From Saccharopolyspora thermophila (GTDB lineage Bacteria; Actinomycetota; Actinomycetes; Mycobacteriales; Pseudonocardiaceae): DNA of 64,000 nucleotides. The position numbers and the translations under genes are program-made. Below the pieces are notes generated by a model. It was not told the DNA's origin and did no database searches. It saw only the letters and a list, made by a program, of their open reading frames with translations. This document shows positions 34,515 to 43,433 of the stretch, in pieces. The DNA is taken from NCBI RefSeq assembly GCF_014646075.1, contig NZ_BMMT01000007.1, forward strand, positions 62,001 to 126,000, given 5' to 3'. Position 1 is the stretch's first letter, and every line of letters starts with the position of its first letter.

Positions 34515-35201
34515 TCAGTCGTCTGAGTTCTCCGCGAGGTAGGTCTCGCGGGTGTGCTCGGTGTGTTCCCGCATCAGCTGGGCCGCCCGTTCGGCGTCCT
34601 TCTTGCTGATCGCGTCGATCAGGGCCGAGTGCTCGTCCCACGCCTTCCTGCCGCGGGATCTGGCCACCGGCGTGTGGTACCAGCGGACCCGGCGGTTGAT
34701 CTGCGCGGCCAGCTCGTTGAGGATCTTGTTGCCGCTCATCTCGATGATGCGCGCGTGCAGTTCGGCGTTCGCGCTGACCACCTCGTCGATGTCGTCGGCC
34801 TTGAGGGCCTGCACCCCGCGCTTGTGGATCTGCCTGAGCTCGGCCACACCCTCCTTGGTGGAGTGCAACGCCGCCAGTCGAGCTGACTCCGCCTCCAGCA
34901 GGGTGCGCACGCTCAGCAGCTGGTCGGCCTCCTCCGGGGTGGGGCTGTGCACGAACGCCCCGTAGCCGGGGCGCAGGTCCACCCACTCGTCCTTGTTGAG
35001 CCACTGCAGCGCCTCGCGCACCGGCTGGCGGGACACGCCAAGCAGTTCGGCGAGTTCCTTTTCCACCAGGTGCTGCCCGGGCTTCAGTTCTCCGGCGATG
35101 ATCATTTCCAGGATGGCCTCGTAGACCGTCTCCCGCAGCGGCACCGGGCGCGTGACCTGGCGCGCGGCGAGGCCCTGCGGCAGTTTCGAGGTCAGTGACA
35201 T
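34515..35201 (-). CDS. GntR-family regulator, FadR/FCD subfamily
   Basis: A 228-aa regulator. The N-terminal winged helix (VYEAILEMIIAGELKPGQHLVEKELAELLGVSRQPVREALQWL, about 26-70) is followed by an all-helical FCD effector domain, with Asp/His metal-ligand-type residues in SANAELHARIIEMSGN and HSALIDAISKKDAE. Such proteins sense organic acids. The partner operon is not adjacent: the same-strand dehydrogenase at 37.6 kb and the plus-strand genes nearby are possible targets. A perfect palindrome at 35283-35295 is a likely binding site. Confidence 0.88.
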   Translation of the reverse strand: MSLTSKLPQGLAARQVTRPVPLRETVYEAILEMIIAGELKPGQHLVEKELAELLGVSRQPVREALQWLNKDEWVDLRPGYGAFVHSPTPEEADQLLSVRTLLEAESARLAALHSTKEGVAELRQIHKRGVQALKADDIDEVVSANAELHARIIEMSGNKILNELAAQINRRVRWYHTPVARSRGRKAWDEHSALIDAISKKDAERAAQLMREHTEHTRETYLAENSDD

Positions 35202-35282
35202 GCAATCAACTCCGGGGCTTGGCCGGATCCGCTCTGCGGTCCCGGTCGGCTCGTGCGGTTGGCGGCGGCGCCAGCGGATTTA

Positions 35283-35295
35283 GCATACAGTATGC
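35283..35295. promoter_or_regulatory. Candidate GntR operator
   Basis: GCATACAGTATGC is a perfect 13-bp palindrome about 80 nt upstream of the GntR start, in an otherwise unstructured leader. GTATAC-type half-sites are usual for FCD regulators. I found no second exact copy in the window. Confidence 0.6.
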
Positions 35296-35379
35296 GTCCA
35301 TTCCGGGTGGTTCGTCCCGGATGTGCTGAATCCGGCTCGCGGTCCAGTCCTGTCCACTCAGGACAGATCGCTGACGGCC

Positions 35380-35577
35380 TTCGCGCTGTTCTCGGTGTCC
35401 GCGACCGCCCAGCTGGCTGCTCAGACCGACCTGCTGTTCGGCGCGAACACCCTCGCACTGCTCGGCCTGCATCCCCTGCGCCGCCTGCTCGGGCGCCTGG
35501 TCCACCGGGCGCCGGTCGGGCTGGCCGTGGTGCTGGTGTTCCTCGGCGTGAGACCGGTGCTGGCCGCTGCCGCCGGT
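35380..35577 (+). pseudogene. TerC-family membrane protein relic
   Basis: A short frame reads FALFSVSATAQLAAQTDLLFGANTLALLGLHPLRRLLGRLV...GLAVVLVFLGVRPVLAA. This parallels the TerC core (FAVDSIPAIFA...EPYLVFTANAFALLGLRxLYFLLxGLLDR...GLAxILAFIGVK). No start, no upstream domain and no downstream half are present, and the FAVDS aspartate is replaced. It is a fragment of a tellurite-resistance-type membrane protein in the 35202-35750 gap. Confidence 0.55.
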
Positions 35578-35750
35578 CAGGGACCCGCAACACGACGCGC
35601 AGGTCGTCGTCCTGTCGCTGGTCATGACCGACGTGGTGGCTCGGCCTCAGCGCCATCACCGCCGCCCGAGCGGCCCGCTGATCACGCCAGCGGAATGTGC
35701 GTGGCCTGCGCGGCGTTGCGCAGGCACACGACTCGCAGCGGGAGGTCGGG

Positions 35751-36686
35751 ATGGCCGACGAGTTCCGGGCGCTGGACGCCTACTCGCAGACGGTGGTCGC
35801 GGTGGCCGAGGCGATCACGCCCAGCGTGGCCGGCCTGCACGCGACCAACGAATGGGGCGAGGCAGCCGGATCGGCGGTGGTCGCCGACGGTGTCCTGCTG
35901 ACCAACGCGCACGTCGTCGGCCGCGCCACCAGCGGCACCGCGCGGTTCGCCGACGGCACCAGCACCCCCTTCGAGGTGGTCGGCAGCGACCCGCTGTCGG
36001 ACCTGGCCGTGGTCCGCGCCGACTGGCCCACCCCGCCGCCGGTGCGGTTCGGCGACAGCGACGAGCTGGTGGTCGGCCAGCTCGTGGTGGCCGTGGGCAA
36101 CCCGCTCGGCCTGGCCGGGTCGGTCACCGCCGGGGTGGTCAGCGGCCTCGGCCGCTCGCTGCCCGCGCGCAGCCGCACCGCGGCCCGGATCATCGAGGAC
36201 GTCATCCAGACCGATGCGGCCCTCAATCCGGGCAACTCCGGCGGTGCGCTGGCCGACTCGCGGGGCTCGGTGGTCGGCATCAACACCGCGGTCGCCGGGA
36301 TCGGGGTGGGGCTGGCCATCCCGATCAACGCCACCACCCACCGCATCATCGACTCGCTGGTCCGGCACGGTCGGGTCCGCCGCGCCTTCCTCGGCCTGGT
36401 CACCACCCCGGCGCCGCTGCCGGACGACCTGGCCGCCCGCACCGGCCAGGACACCGGTCTGCGCGTGGTCGACGTGGTGGGCGGCAGTCCGGCAGCGCGC
36501 GCCGGACTACATCGCGGCGACCTGGTCCTGACCGCGGGCGGCAACCCGGTCCGCGACGCCCAGGGCCTGCAGCGGCTGATGTTCGCCGAAGCCATCGGCC
36601 GCCCCCTGCAGATCACGGTGACCCGCAACGGAGCCCTGGTCGATGTGATCACGGAACCCGTCGAACTCCTCGACGACCCCCGTTGA
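35751..36686 (+). CDS. Trypsin-like serine protease with PDZ domain (HtrA family)
   Basis: A 311-aa protease. The catalytic triad is His54 (TNAHVV), Asp84 (SDLAVV) and Ser163 (NPGNSGGAL), followed by one PDZ domain (about 215-305, GLRVVDVVGGSPAARAGLHRGDLVLTAGG). There is no signal peptide or membrane anchor from the chosen ATG at 35751, which has GGGAGG upstream. The protein would therefore be cytoplasmic, unlike the anchored HtrA of most actinomycetes. An upstream in-frame start at 35697 adds no export signal. A role in protein quality control is inferred. Confidence 0.88.
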   Translation: MADEFRALDAYSQTVVAVAEAITPSVAGLHATNEWGEAAGSAVVADGVLLTNAHVVGRATSGTARFADGTSTPFEVVGSDPLSDLAVVRADWPTPPPVRFGDSDELVVGQLVVAVGNPLGLAGSVTAGVVSGLGRSLPARSRTAARIIEDVIQTDAALNPGNSGGALADSRGSVVGINTAVAGIGVGLAIPINATTHRIIDSLVRHGRVRRAFLGLVTTPAPLPDDLAARTGQDTGLRVVDVVGGSPAARAGLHRGDLVLTAGGNPVRDAQGLQRLMFAEAIGRPLQITVTRNGALVDVITEPVELLDDPR

Positions 36687-36731
36687 CCCGCCGGCGGCCT
36701 GCGGTGCGGGGCCGGGGACATGGTCGGGACA

Positions 36732-36737
36732 TAGAGT
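36732..36737 (+). promoter_or_regulatory. Candidate -10 element for the leaderless fetB-like gene
   Basis: TAGAGT (TANNNT) ends 6 nt before the GTG at 36744, with no Shine-Dalgarno, the geometry expected of a leaderless transcript. Confidence 0.5.
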
Positions 36738-36743
36738 CGTCGG

Positions 36744-37510
36744 GTGAGTTCAGGTTCCATCCCGGTCACCCCGCAACTCGGGGCAGCCATCGCGCTGCTA
36801 CTGGTCGCCGCTGCGGCGGTGGCCGGGCTCGGCGGGCTCGCCCGCCACCGCGACGTGCTGCTGGCCGGGCTGCGCGGCGCGGTGCAACTACTGGCGGTGT
36901 CCCTACTGATCGCCCACCTCGTGCGGTGGACCGCGCTGGCCGCGCTGTTCATCGTGCTGATGTTCGCCGTCGCCGCGCACACCGCGGGCGGCGCATCACC
37001 CGCGACCGCACATGGTGGCTGGCCGGGCTGCCGATCGCCGCCGGGGTGGCCCCGGCCGTCGGACTCCTGGTGGCCACCCGCGCCGTGCCGCTGACCGGGC
37101 TGGTGCTGATCCCGCTGGTCGGTCAGCTGATCGGGGGCGCGCTGGTGGCCACCGCGCTGGCCGGGCGGCGGCTGCTCGACGAACTGCACCAGCGCCACGG
37201 CGAGGTGGAGGCGGCGCTGGCGCTGGGCCTGACGGGCCGGGAGGCACGGTTGGAGATCGTCCGCCCGGTGGCGGGCACCGCCCTGGTACCAGAGCTGGAC
37301 CAGACCCGCACGGTGGGCACCGTGACGTTGCCGGGCGCGTTCGTCGGCATGCTGCTCGGCGGGGCGAGCCCGCTGCAGGCCGGGATCGTGCAGCTCTACG
37401 TGCTGGTGGCGCTGCTGGCCGTGGAGTCGGTGTCGATCCTGGTGGTGCGGGAGATCGTGGCGCGCGGCCTGCTGACCAGGTCCGGCAAGCCCCTGTCCCT
37501 GCGGGCATGA
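36744..37510 (+). pseudogene. FetB/UPF0014-family ABC permease, frameshifted
   Basis: The N-terminal third (from GTG 36744: QLGAAIALLLVAAAAVAGL, RGAVQLLAVSLLIAHLV) breaks off near 36987-36992. The rest continues in another frame (RITRDRTWWLAGLPIAAGVAPAVGLL ... EIVRPVAGTALVPELDQTRTVGTVTLPGAFVGMLLGGASPLQAG). Adding one base inside GCGGGCGGCGC restores HTAGRRITRDRTWW, and the length is 3n+2, so one base is missing. The intact protein, about 255 aa with six or seven helices, belongs to the YbbM/FetB iron-export permeases. No FetA-like ATPase is adjacent. Sequencing error is possible. Confidence 0.75.
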
Positions 37511-37575
37511 CGCTTTCTCAACGGCCCGCATCGCGGCAACCACCGCCGCGTAGGGGCGTGCGACCCCGGCGCGGG

Positions 37576-38643
37576 TCAGCCCTGGACGGCGGCGGCGATG
37601 GCCTTGCCGAGGTCCTCGGTCGTGGCCTGGCCGCCGAGGTCCGGGGTGCGGGGCGCGGCCGCGTCGGACAGGACGCGCTCGATCGCGCCGACCACGTCCG
37701 CCGCCGCCTCCGCCTGCCCGAGGTGGTCCAGCATCATCGCCGCCGACCAGATCTGCCCGATGGGGTTGGCGATGCCACGCCCGGCGAGGTCGGGGGCCGA
37801 GCCGTGCACCGGCTCGAACGTCGACGGGTAGGTGCGTTCCGGGTTGATGTTGCCCGAAGGCGCCACCCCGATCGTGCCGGTCACGCCCGGCCCCAGGTCG
37901 GAGAGGATGTCGCCGAACAGGTTGCTGGCCACCACCACGTCGAACCGCTCCGGCGTCATCACGAACCGCGCGCACAGGATGTCGATGTGGTACTCGTCGG
38001 TGGTGACGTCGGGGTACTCGGCGGCGATGGCCGCGAACCGCTCGTCCCAGTACGGCATCGAGTGGTAGATGCCGTTGGATTTGGTGGCCGAGGTGACGTG
38101 CGGCTTGTCCAGCTTGCGGGCCAGCTCGAAGGCGTAGCGCATGATCCGGTCGGTGCCGCGGCGGGTGAACGCCGCGGTCTGCAGCACCATCTCGTTCGGG
38201 GTGCCCTCGCCCTGCCGCCCGCCGAGCTGCGAGTACTCACCCTCGGTGTTCTCCCGCACCACCCAGAAGTCGATGTCGCCGGGCTGCTTGTCGCGCACCG
38301 GCGGCGTCACGCCGGGCAGCAGCCGCACCGGCCGCAGGTTGACGTACTGGTCGAAGGCGCGGCGGATCGGCAGCAGCAGGCCCCACAGCGAAATGTGGTC
38401 GGGCACCCCCGGCCAGCCGACCGCGCCGAGCAGGATCGCGTCATGGTCGCGTAGCCGGTCGAGGCCGTCGGCGGGCATCATGCGGCCGGTGCTCCGGTAC
38501 GTCTCGCAGCTCCAGTCGAAGTGCCGGTAGCTGAACCGCAGGCCGTACTTCGCGCTGACCGCGTCCAGGACGCGCAGCGCCTCGGGCATCACCTCGTTGC
38601 CGATACCGTCGCCGGGCAGCACCGCCAGTTCGTACTGCTGCAC
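37576..38643 (-). CDS. Tartrate/D-malate-type beta-decarboxylating dehydrogenase
   Basis: A 355-aa NAD-dependent dehydrogenase of the isopropylmalate/isocitrate family. ELAVLPGDGIGNEVMPEALRVLDAV, NLRPVRLLPG, FWVVRENTEGEYSQLGGR, the metal-binding DVVVASNLFGDILSDLG and EPVHGSAPDLAGRGIANPIG are clear. The length and the lack of LeuB-specific features fit tartrate dehydrogenase/D-malate dehydrogenase (TtuC/DmlA). Start at GTG 38643 after GAGGTGTG; an ATG at 38685 is possible. It is a single gene; the GntR regulator at 34.5 kb is a conceivable controller. Confidence 0.85.
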   Translation of the reverse strand: MQQYELAVLPGDGIGNEVMPEALRVLDAVSAKYGLRFSYRHFDWSCETYRSTGRMMPADGLDRLRDHDAILLGAVGWPGVPDHISLWGLLLPIRRAFDQYVNLRPVRLLPGVTPPVRDKQPGDIDFWVVRENTEGEYSQLGGRQGEGTPNEMVLQTAAFTRRGTDRIMRYAFELARKLDKPHVTSATKSNGIYHSMPYWDERFAAIAAEYPDVTTDEYHIDILCARFVMTPERFDVVVASNLFGDILSDLGPGVTGTIGVAPSGNINPERTYPSTFEPVHGSAPDLAGRGIANPIGQIWSAAMMLDHLGQAEAAADVVGAIERVLSDAAAPRTPDLGGQATTEDLGKAIAAAVQG

Positions 38644-38823
38644 ACCACACCTCGCAGATCGTCGAAAAGAATTGTCGGCCGCCATTCAACGCCGCCGACC
38701 ACGACGTGACCACCCCCCCCGAACCGAAAACGGTGGCGCACACCTCACGCCCCGCAGCCCGCCCGCCGGAGCCACGGCCGGACTCGGGTGGCGGGGCGGG
38801 CCACCAGGGGCTACCAAGGACCC

Positions 38824-39831
38824 GTGGATGCGGTACGAGCGCTGCGGGAAATCGCGTTCCGCCTGGAGCGGGCCGGTGCGCCGACCTACCGGGTGCGGGC
38901 CTTCCGGCGCGCCGCGGCGGTGGTCGACGACTGCGCCGACCTCGACGAACGGATCGCCGCGAACCGGCTGACCGAGCTGCCTGGCATCGGCGGCACCACC
39001 GCGGGAGTCATCGCAGCCGCCCACCGCGGCGAGGTCCCCGGCTACCTCGCCCGCCTGCGGTCCGAAGTGGACGTTCCGGAGCGGGGGCGCGAGCTGCGGG
39101 TCGCGCTGCGCGGCGACTGCCACACCCACTCCGACTGGTCCGACGGCGGCAGCCCGATCGCCGAAATGGCCGCCACGGCCCGGGAACTCGGCCACGAGTG
39201 GATGGTGCTCACCGATCACTCGCCGCGGCTGACGATCGCGCGCGGGCTGTCCGCGGACCGGCTGCGCCACCAGCTGGACGTGGTCGCCGAGCTCAACCAG
39301 CGGCTGGCGCCGTTCCGCATCCTCACCGGCATCGAGGTGGACATCCTCGCCGACGGTTCCCTGGACCAGGAGGAAGATCTGCTGGCGCAGCTGGACCTCG
39401 TGGTGGCCAGCGTGCACTCCGAGCTGCGGATGCCCGCCCCGCAGATGACCCGCCGGATGTGTGCCGCAGCGGCCAATCCACATGTCGACGTGCTGGGCCA
39501 CTGCACCGGCCGCCTCATCGGCGGCAAGCGGCGCCCACCGTCCACATTCGACGCCGAGGAGGTGTTCTCGGCCTGCCGGGACAACGGTGTCGCGGTCGAG
39601 ATCAACTCGCGGCCGGAGCGGCTGGACCCGCCGCGCGAACTGCTCCGGCTGGCCCGCGACACAGGCTGCCTGTTCAGCATCGACTCCGACGCGCACGCGC
39701 CCGGGCAACTGGACTGGCTCGGCTACGGCTGCGCGCGGGCCGAGGAGTGCGAGGTGCCCGCCGACCGCGTCATCAACACCCGCACCGCGGAGGACCTGCT
39801 GCGCGGCAGGCGCGGTCACCGGGCCAGCTGA
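38824..39831 (+). CDS. PHP-domain hydrolase with N-terminal helix-hairpin-helix
   Basis: A 335-aa protein. The first 90 residues (ALREIAFRLERAGAPTYRVRAFRRAA, LPGIGGTTAGVIAAAHRG) form the helix-hairpin-helix region found in DNA polymerase X-type proteins. The PHP metal-dependent phosphoesterase domain follows, with DCHTHSDWSDGG, VLTDHSPRL, GIEVDIL, VASVHSE, DVLGHCTGR and SIDSDAHAP supplying metal-binding His/Asp/Glu. The order matches the C-terminal part of bacterial PolX without the polymerase. It may be a nuclease or phosphatase; the substrate is unknown. GTG 38824 follows CAAGGA. Confidence 0.82.
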   Translation: MDAVRALREIAFRLERAGAPTYRVRAFRRAAAVVDDCADLDERIAANRLTELPGIGGTTAGVIAAAHRGEVPGYLARLRSEVDVPERGRELRVALRGDCHTHSDWSDGGSPIAEMAATARELGHEWMVLTDHSPRLTIARGLSADRLRHQLDVVAELNQRLAPFRILTGIEVDILADGSLDQEEDLLAQLDLVVASVHSELRMPAPQMTRRMCAAAANPHVDVLGHCTGRLIGGKRRPPSTFDAEEVFSACRDNGVAVEINSRPERLDPPRELLRLARDTGCLFSIDSDAHAPGQLDWLGYGCARAEECEVPADRVINTRTAEDLLRGRRGHRAS

Positions 39832-39935
39832 AGCGCACGACCACCGCGGGGACGCCGACCTGCCGACCAGGACCGCGCTGCGTGAGCTGCGCCGCTGACC
39901 AGCGCAGATACCCCGAAGGGGCACATACCGGCGGA

Positions 39936-39941
39936 TATGCT
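39936..39941 (+). promoter_or_regulatory. Candidate -10 element for leaderless marR-like gene
   Basis: TATGCT ends 6 nt before the GTG at 39948. The CATACC/GGATATG sequences around it (39923-39940) form an imperfect dyad that could be the MarR protein's own operator. Confidence 0.5.
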
Positions 39942-39947
39942 GGTGGA

Positions 39948-40439
39948 GTGACCGAACCGCGATGGCTGACCGGCGAGCAGCAGTGCGCCTGGCGGAAGTT
40001 CGCCGCGCTGATGACCGTCATCCCGGCCGCGCTCGACGCGCAGCTGCAACGGGACTCCGGATTGACCCACTTCGGGTACTGGGTCCTGGCGATGCTCTCG
40101 GAAGAGCCGGGCCGAGCGCTGCGGATGAGCGACCTGGCCGCCCGCTCCAACGCCTCGCCGTCGCGCGTCTCGCACGTGGTGGCCCGACTGGAGCAACAGG
40201 GCTGGGTACGGCGGCACCGCGCGTGCAGCGACGGCCGCGGCAACGTCGCCGAACTCACCGAGGCCGGGTACGACAAGCTCGTCGCGGCCGCCCCGGGCCA
40301 CGTGGAGAAGGTCCGGTCGCTGCTGTTCGACGGCCTGTCCGCGGACCAGGTGCGCCAGCTCGACGAGCTCTGCACGGCGGTGCTGGCGCACCTCGACCCG
40401 GACGGCACCCTCACCACCGCCCCGCCCGCGACCACCTGA
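39948..40439 (+). CDS. MarR-family transcriptional regulator
   Basis: A 163-aa winged-helix dimeric regulator. Helices at LTHFGYWVLAMLSEEPGRALRMSDLAARSNASPSRVSHVVARLEQQGWVRR carry the DNA-binding fold, followed by the acidic beta-wing (ACSDGRGNVAELTEAG) and a C-terminal dimerisation helix. Ligand unknown. It is convergent with the ABC exporter gene, 128 nt apart, so it is not in that operon but could regulate it. Confidence 0.9.
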   Translation: MTEPRWLTGEQQCAWRKFAALMTVIPAALDAQLQRDSGLTHFGYWVLAMLSEEPGRALRMSDLAARSNASPSRVSHVVARLEQQGWVRRHRACSDGRGNVAELTEAGYDKLVAAAPGHVEKVRSLLFDGLSADQVRQLDELCTAVLAHLDPDGTLTTAPPATT

Positions 40440-40567
40440 CACCGCGGCGGATTTCCTGAAAACCGACGTGCCGGATCGCGCCGCTGTCCATCGGTGTGCC
40501 GGACGACCGACACGCCGCGGCACCGCAGGTGCCCAGCGCACGGCACCGGGGCTCGAACAGGGGCAGG

Positions 40568-42445
40568 TCAGGCCGCGTCCTCGGTGTCGGTCTGCTGCGC
40601 GAACTGGGTCCGGTAGAGCTCCGCGTACAGGCCGCCGCGAGCCAGCAGCTCCGCATGCGTGCCCTCCTCGGCGATACGACCCTCGGAGATCACCAGGATG
40701 CGGTCCGCCTCGCGGATCGTCGACAACCGGTGCGCGATCACCAGCGCGGTCCGGCCCGACAGCGCGGTCTGCAACGCCTCCTGCACGGCCGCCTCCGACT
40801 CGGAGTCCAGGTGCGCGGTCGCCTCGTCGAGCACCACGATCGGCGGTGCCTTGAGCAGCAGCCGCGCCAGCGCCAGCCGCTGCTTCTCCCCACCGGACAA
40901 CCGGTACCCGCGGTCGCCGACCACCGTGTCCAGCCCGTCGGGCAGCGACTCGACCAGGTGCCCCAGCTGCGCCGTGCGCAGGGCTTCCAGCAGTTCCTGC
41001 TCGGTGGCGTCCGGTCGGGCGAAGGCCAGGTTGGCGCGGATGGTGTCGTGGAACAGGTGCGGGTCCTGGGTGACCACCCCCACCGTCGCGTACAGCGAGG
41101 ACAGCTTCACGTCGCGCACGTCCACCCCGCCGATGCGCACCGCGCCCGAGTCGACGTCGTAGAGCCGCCCGGCCAGCTGGGTGATCGTCGTCTTGCCCGC
41201 CCCGGAGTGCCCGACCAGCGCGATCGTCTGGCCGGGTTCGGCGCGGAAGGACACGCCGTGCAGCACGTCGTGCGCGGGCGCGTTGTCCGGGCGCGCCACC
41301 GACTCCAGCGACGCGAGCGAGACGTCGCTGGCAGCCGGGTAGCGGAAGGACACGTTGTCGAACTCCACGTCGGCGGCCCCCGGCGGCAGCTCCCGCGCGT
41401 CGGCCTTCTCCTGGACCATCGGGCGCAGGTCCAGCACCTCGAAGACGCGGTCGAAGCTGACCAGTGCGGTCATCACGTCGACGTGCACGTTGGACAGCGC
41501 GGTCAGCGGTCCGTACAGGCGGTTGAGCAGCGTCGCCAGCGCCACCATGGTGCCCAGCTCGAACGCCCCGGCCACCACCAGCGACCCGCCGAGCCCGTAG
41601 ACCACCGCGGTGGCCAGCGCCGCCAGCAGCGTCAGTGCCACGAAGAACACCCGGCTGTACATGGCCGAGACTACGCCCATGTCGCGCACCCGCTCCGCCC
41701 GGGTGGCGAACCGCTCGGACTCCTCCTCGGCTCGCCCGTAGAGCTTGGCCAGCATCGCCCCGGCCACACCGAACCGCTCGGTCATCAGCGAGCTCATCTC
41801 GGCGTCGACCTTCATCTGCTCGCGGGTCACCCGCTGCAGGCGGCGGCCGATCCAGCGCACCGGCAGCAGGAACAGCGGCAGCAGCGCCAGCGCGATCAGG
41901 GTGATCTGCCAGGACAGGGTGAACATGGTGGCCAGCACCAGCACCAGGCTCAGCACGTTGGACACCACCGACGACAGCGTGCTGGTCAGCGCCCGCTGCG
42001 CGCCGATGACGTCGTTGTTCAGGCGGCTGACCAGCGCCCCGGTCTGCGCCCGCACGAAGAACGCCACCGGCATCCGCTGCACGTGGTCGAAGACCTCGCG
42101 GCGCAGGTCGTAGATCAGCCCCTCGCCGAGCCGGGCCGAGTACCAACGCTGCAGCAGCGACAGCGCCGCCTCCAGCAGCGCGACCCCGGCCACCGCGACC
42201 GCCAGCCAGACGACCACCGCGGTGTTCCGCGGCACGATGCCGTCGTCGATGATCGCCTTGAACAGCAGCGGGTTGACGATGCCGAGCACCGCCGCAGCGG
42301 CGACCAGCACCAGGAAGGGGACGATGTCGCGGGTGTAGGGGCGGGCGTAGCGCAGGATCCGGCGGGCCAGCCCGGGGGAGAGGCGTTGCCGGGTCACCGA
42401 CTTGTCACTGGCGAAGGAGCGCATCGTCTCCCAGGTCACCGTCAT
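40568..42445 (-). CDS. ABC exporter, fused membrane and ATPase domains (MsbA-like)
   Basis: A 625-aa half-transporter. Six membrane helices (residues about 40-330) form a type I exporter domain, then an ATPase domain: Walker A LVGHSGAGKTT, Q-loop VVTQDPHLFHD, signature RLSGGEKQRLALARLLL, Walker B PIVVLDEATAHLD and H-loop IAHRLS. It works as a homodimer exporting lipids or drugs from the membrane. An insertion between the two domains (SLASLESVARPDNAPAHD) is slightly unusual. AAGGGGA precedes the ATG at 42445. Confidence 0.93.
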   Translation of the reverse strand: MTVTWETMRSFASDKSVTRQRLSPGLARRILRYARPYTRDIVPFLVLVAAAAVLGIVNPLLFKAIIDDGIVPRNTAVVVWLAVAVAGVALLEAALSLLQRWYSARLGEGLIYDLRREVFDHVQRMPVAFFVRAQTGALVSRLNNDVIGAQRALTSTLSSVVSNVLSLVLVLATMFTLSWQITLIALALLPLFLLPVRWIGRRLQRVTREQMKVDAEMSSLMTERFGVAGAMLAKLYGRAEEESERFATRAERVRDMGVVSAMYSRVFFVALTLLAALATAVVYGLGGSLVVAGAFELGTMVALATLLNRLYGPLTALSNVHVDVMTALVSFDRVFEVLDLRPMVQEKADARELPPGAADVEFDNVSFRYPAASDVSLASLESVARPDNAPAHDVLHGVSFRAEPGQTIALVGHSGAGKTTITQLAGRLYDVDSGAVRIGGVDVRDVKLSSLYATVGVVTQDPHLFHDTIRANLAFARPDATEQELLEALRTAQLGHLVESLPDGLDTVVGDRGYRLSGGEKQRLALARLLLKAPPIVVLDEATAHLDSESEAAVQEALQTALSGRTALVIAHRLSTIREADRILVISEGRIAEEGTHAELLARGGLYAELYRTQFAQQTDTEDAA

Positions 42446-42600
42446 GGTCGCAGTCCCCTTCGAGGTCGTTCGAGGTGGTCCGCGACCATCCTCGAACTTC
42501 GCGTCAGGTGGAAGTCAACGCCGCGGTGACGGGCCCGATTCCCGCGCCCGGCGCCAGGCAACGACCGGGCCGGACCTGGCGCGCGCCGCCAGCAGCGAAC

Positions 42601-42629
42601 TTGAATGGATCTTCAGATACGTTACTCTG
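42601..42629 (+). promoter_or_regulatory. Candidate sigma-70-type promoter for the GPP34 operon
   Basis: TTGAAT (42601-42606) and TACTCT (42624-42629) are separated by 17 bp in an unusually AT-rich patch of the 271-nt gap between the divergent ABC exporter and GPP34 genes. Confidence 0.55.
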
Positions 42630-42690
42630 TGCGCTGCTTCGAACACGATCCGAACACGGGGGCGGACTGTCGAACAGGAGAGACCGCGTG

Positions 42691-42720
42691 ATGAGCATTT
42701 TGACCGGGGGTGACCGGTGA
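42691..42720 (+). CDS. Possible 9-aa leader peptide
   Basis: A strong AGGAGAGA (42676-42683) is well placed for the ATG at 42691, whose frame encodes MSILTGGDR and stops at 42718-42720. That stop overlaps the GTG start of the GPP34 gene. The arrangement suggests translational coupling or attenuation, but such a short frame could also be chance. Confidence 0.35.
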   Translation: MSILTGGDR

Positions 42721-43412
42721 CGGATTCGGGAGGCGACGCGCGCCTGCCGCTGCGCGTGGCCGATCGGTTCTTCCTCGCCGCACACACCGGTGAGCAGCGC
42801 CTGTCGGCCCGCGTGGACGCCGCGCTGGTGGCGCTGGGCTGCGCCGGGGGTCTGCTCGCCGAGCTGATCCTGGAGGAGGAGATCGCGGTGACGCCCAGCG
42901 TCCGGCCCAGCGGCCGGGGCCGCTGCCCGGACTTTCTGTCCTGGGTGGTGCTGCGGGAGATCCGCCAGGAACCGGGCCATGACCTGCGGACCTGGCTGGA
43001 GTACCTGGGCCAGACCGCCACCGAGAAGGTGCGTGCCCGGTTGACCATCACCGACGTGCTGCGCGAGGTGCCGGTGTCCGGCGGCTGGCGGGGCGGCTCG
43101 GCTGCGGCATGGCGGTGCGCCGACACCGCGGTCCGCCCGGCCGAGGACGAGCTGGAGCTGCTGTTCACCAGCGCCGAAACGACCAGCGGCAGCGGCATGA
43201 TCACCGTCACCGACCGGCTGGCCGAAATCACCTTCGCGCTGCTGGTCCGGGAGACCGGGGTGCTGCGGCAGGTGCGGTTGCCCAAGCACGTCGCGCGGCA
43301 GGGCGAGTACCGGATGGAGTCCTGGGAGCCGCGCATCCCCGGCCCGCTGCGCACCCTGATCAACGAGGTCGCCGCCGCCCACGGGCAGTCGGCGATCACT
43401 CCCCGCCGCTGA
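42717..43412 (+). CDS. GPP34 (GOLPH3/Vps74-like) family protein
   Basis: A 231-aa mainly helical protein of the GPP34 family (LPLRVADRFFLAAHTGEQRLSARVDAALVALGCAGGLLAELILEEEI, then VRARLTITDVLREVP and PRIPGPLRTLINEVAAA). Eukaryotic GOLPH3/Vps74 binds phosphoinositides and glycosyltransferases at the Golgi; the many actinobacterial copies have no settled role. The GTG start overlaps a short upstream leader frame. The APC permease gene follows after 21 nt, in the same operon. Confidence 0.82.
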   Translation: MTDSGGDARLPLRVADRFFLAAHTGEQRLSARVDAALVALGCAGGLLAELILEEEIAVTPSVRPSGRGRCPDFLSWVVLREIRQEPGHDLRTWLEYLGQTATEKVRARLTITDVLREVPVSGGWRGGSAAAWRCADTAVRPAEDELELLFTSAETTSGSGMITVTDRLAEITFALLVRETGVLRQVRLPKHVARQGEYRMESWEPRIPGPLRTLINEVAAAHGQSAITPRR

Positions 43413-43433
43413 CCACCACCGAGGAGGGCGCCT

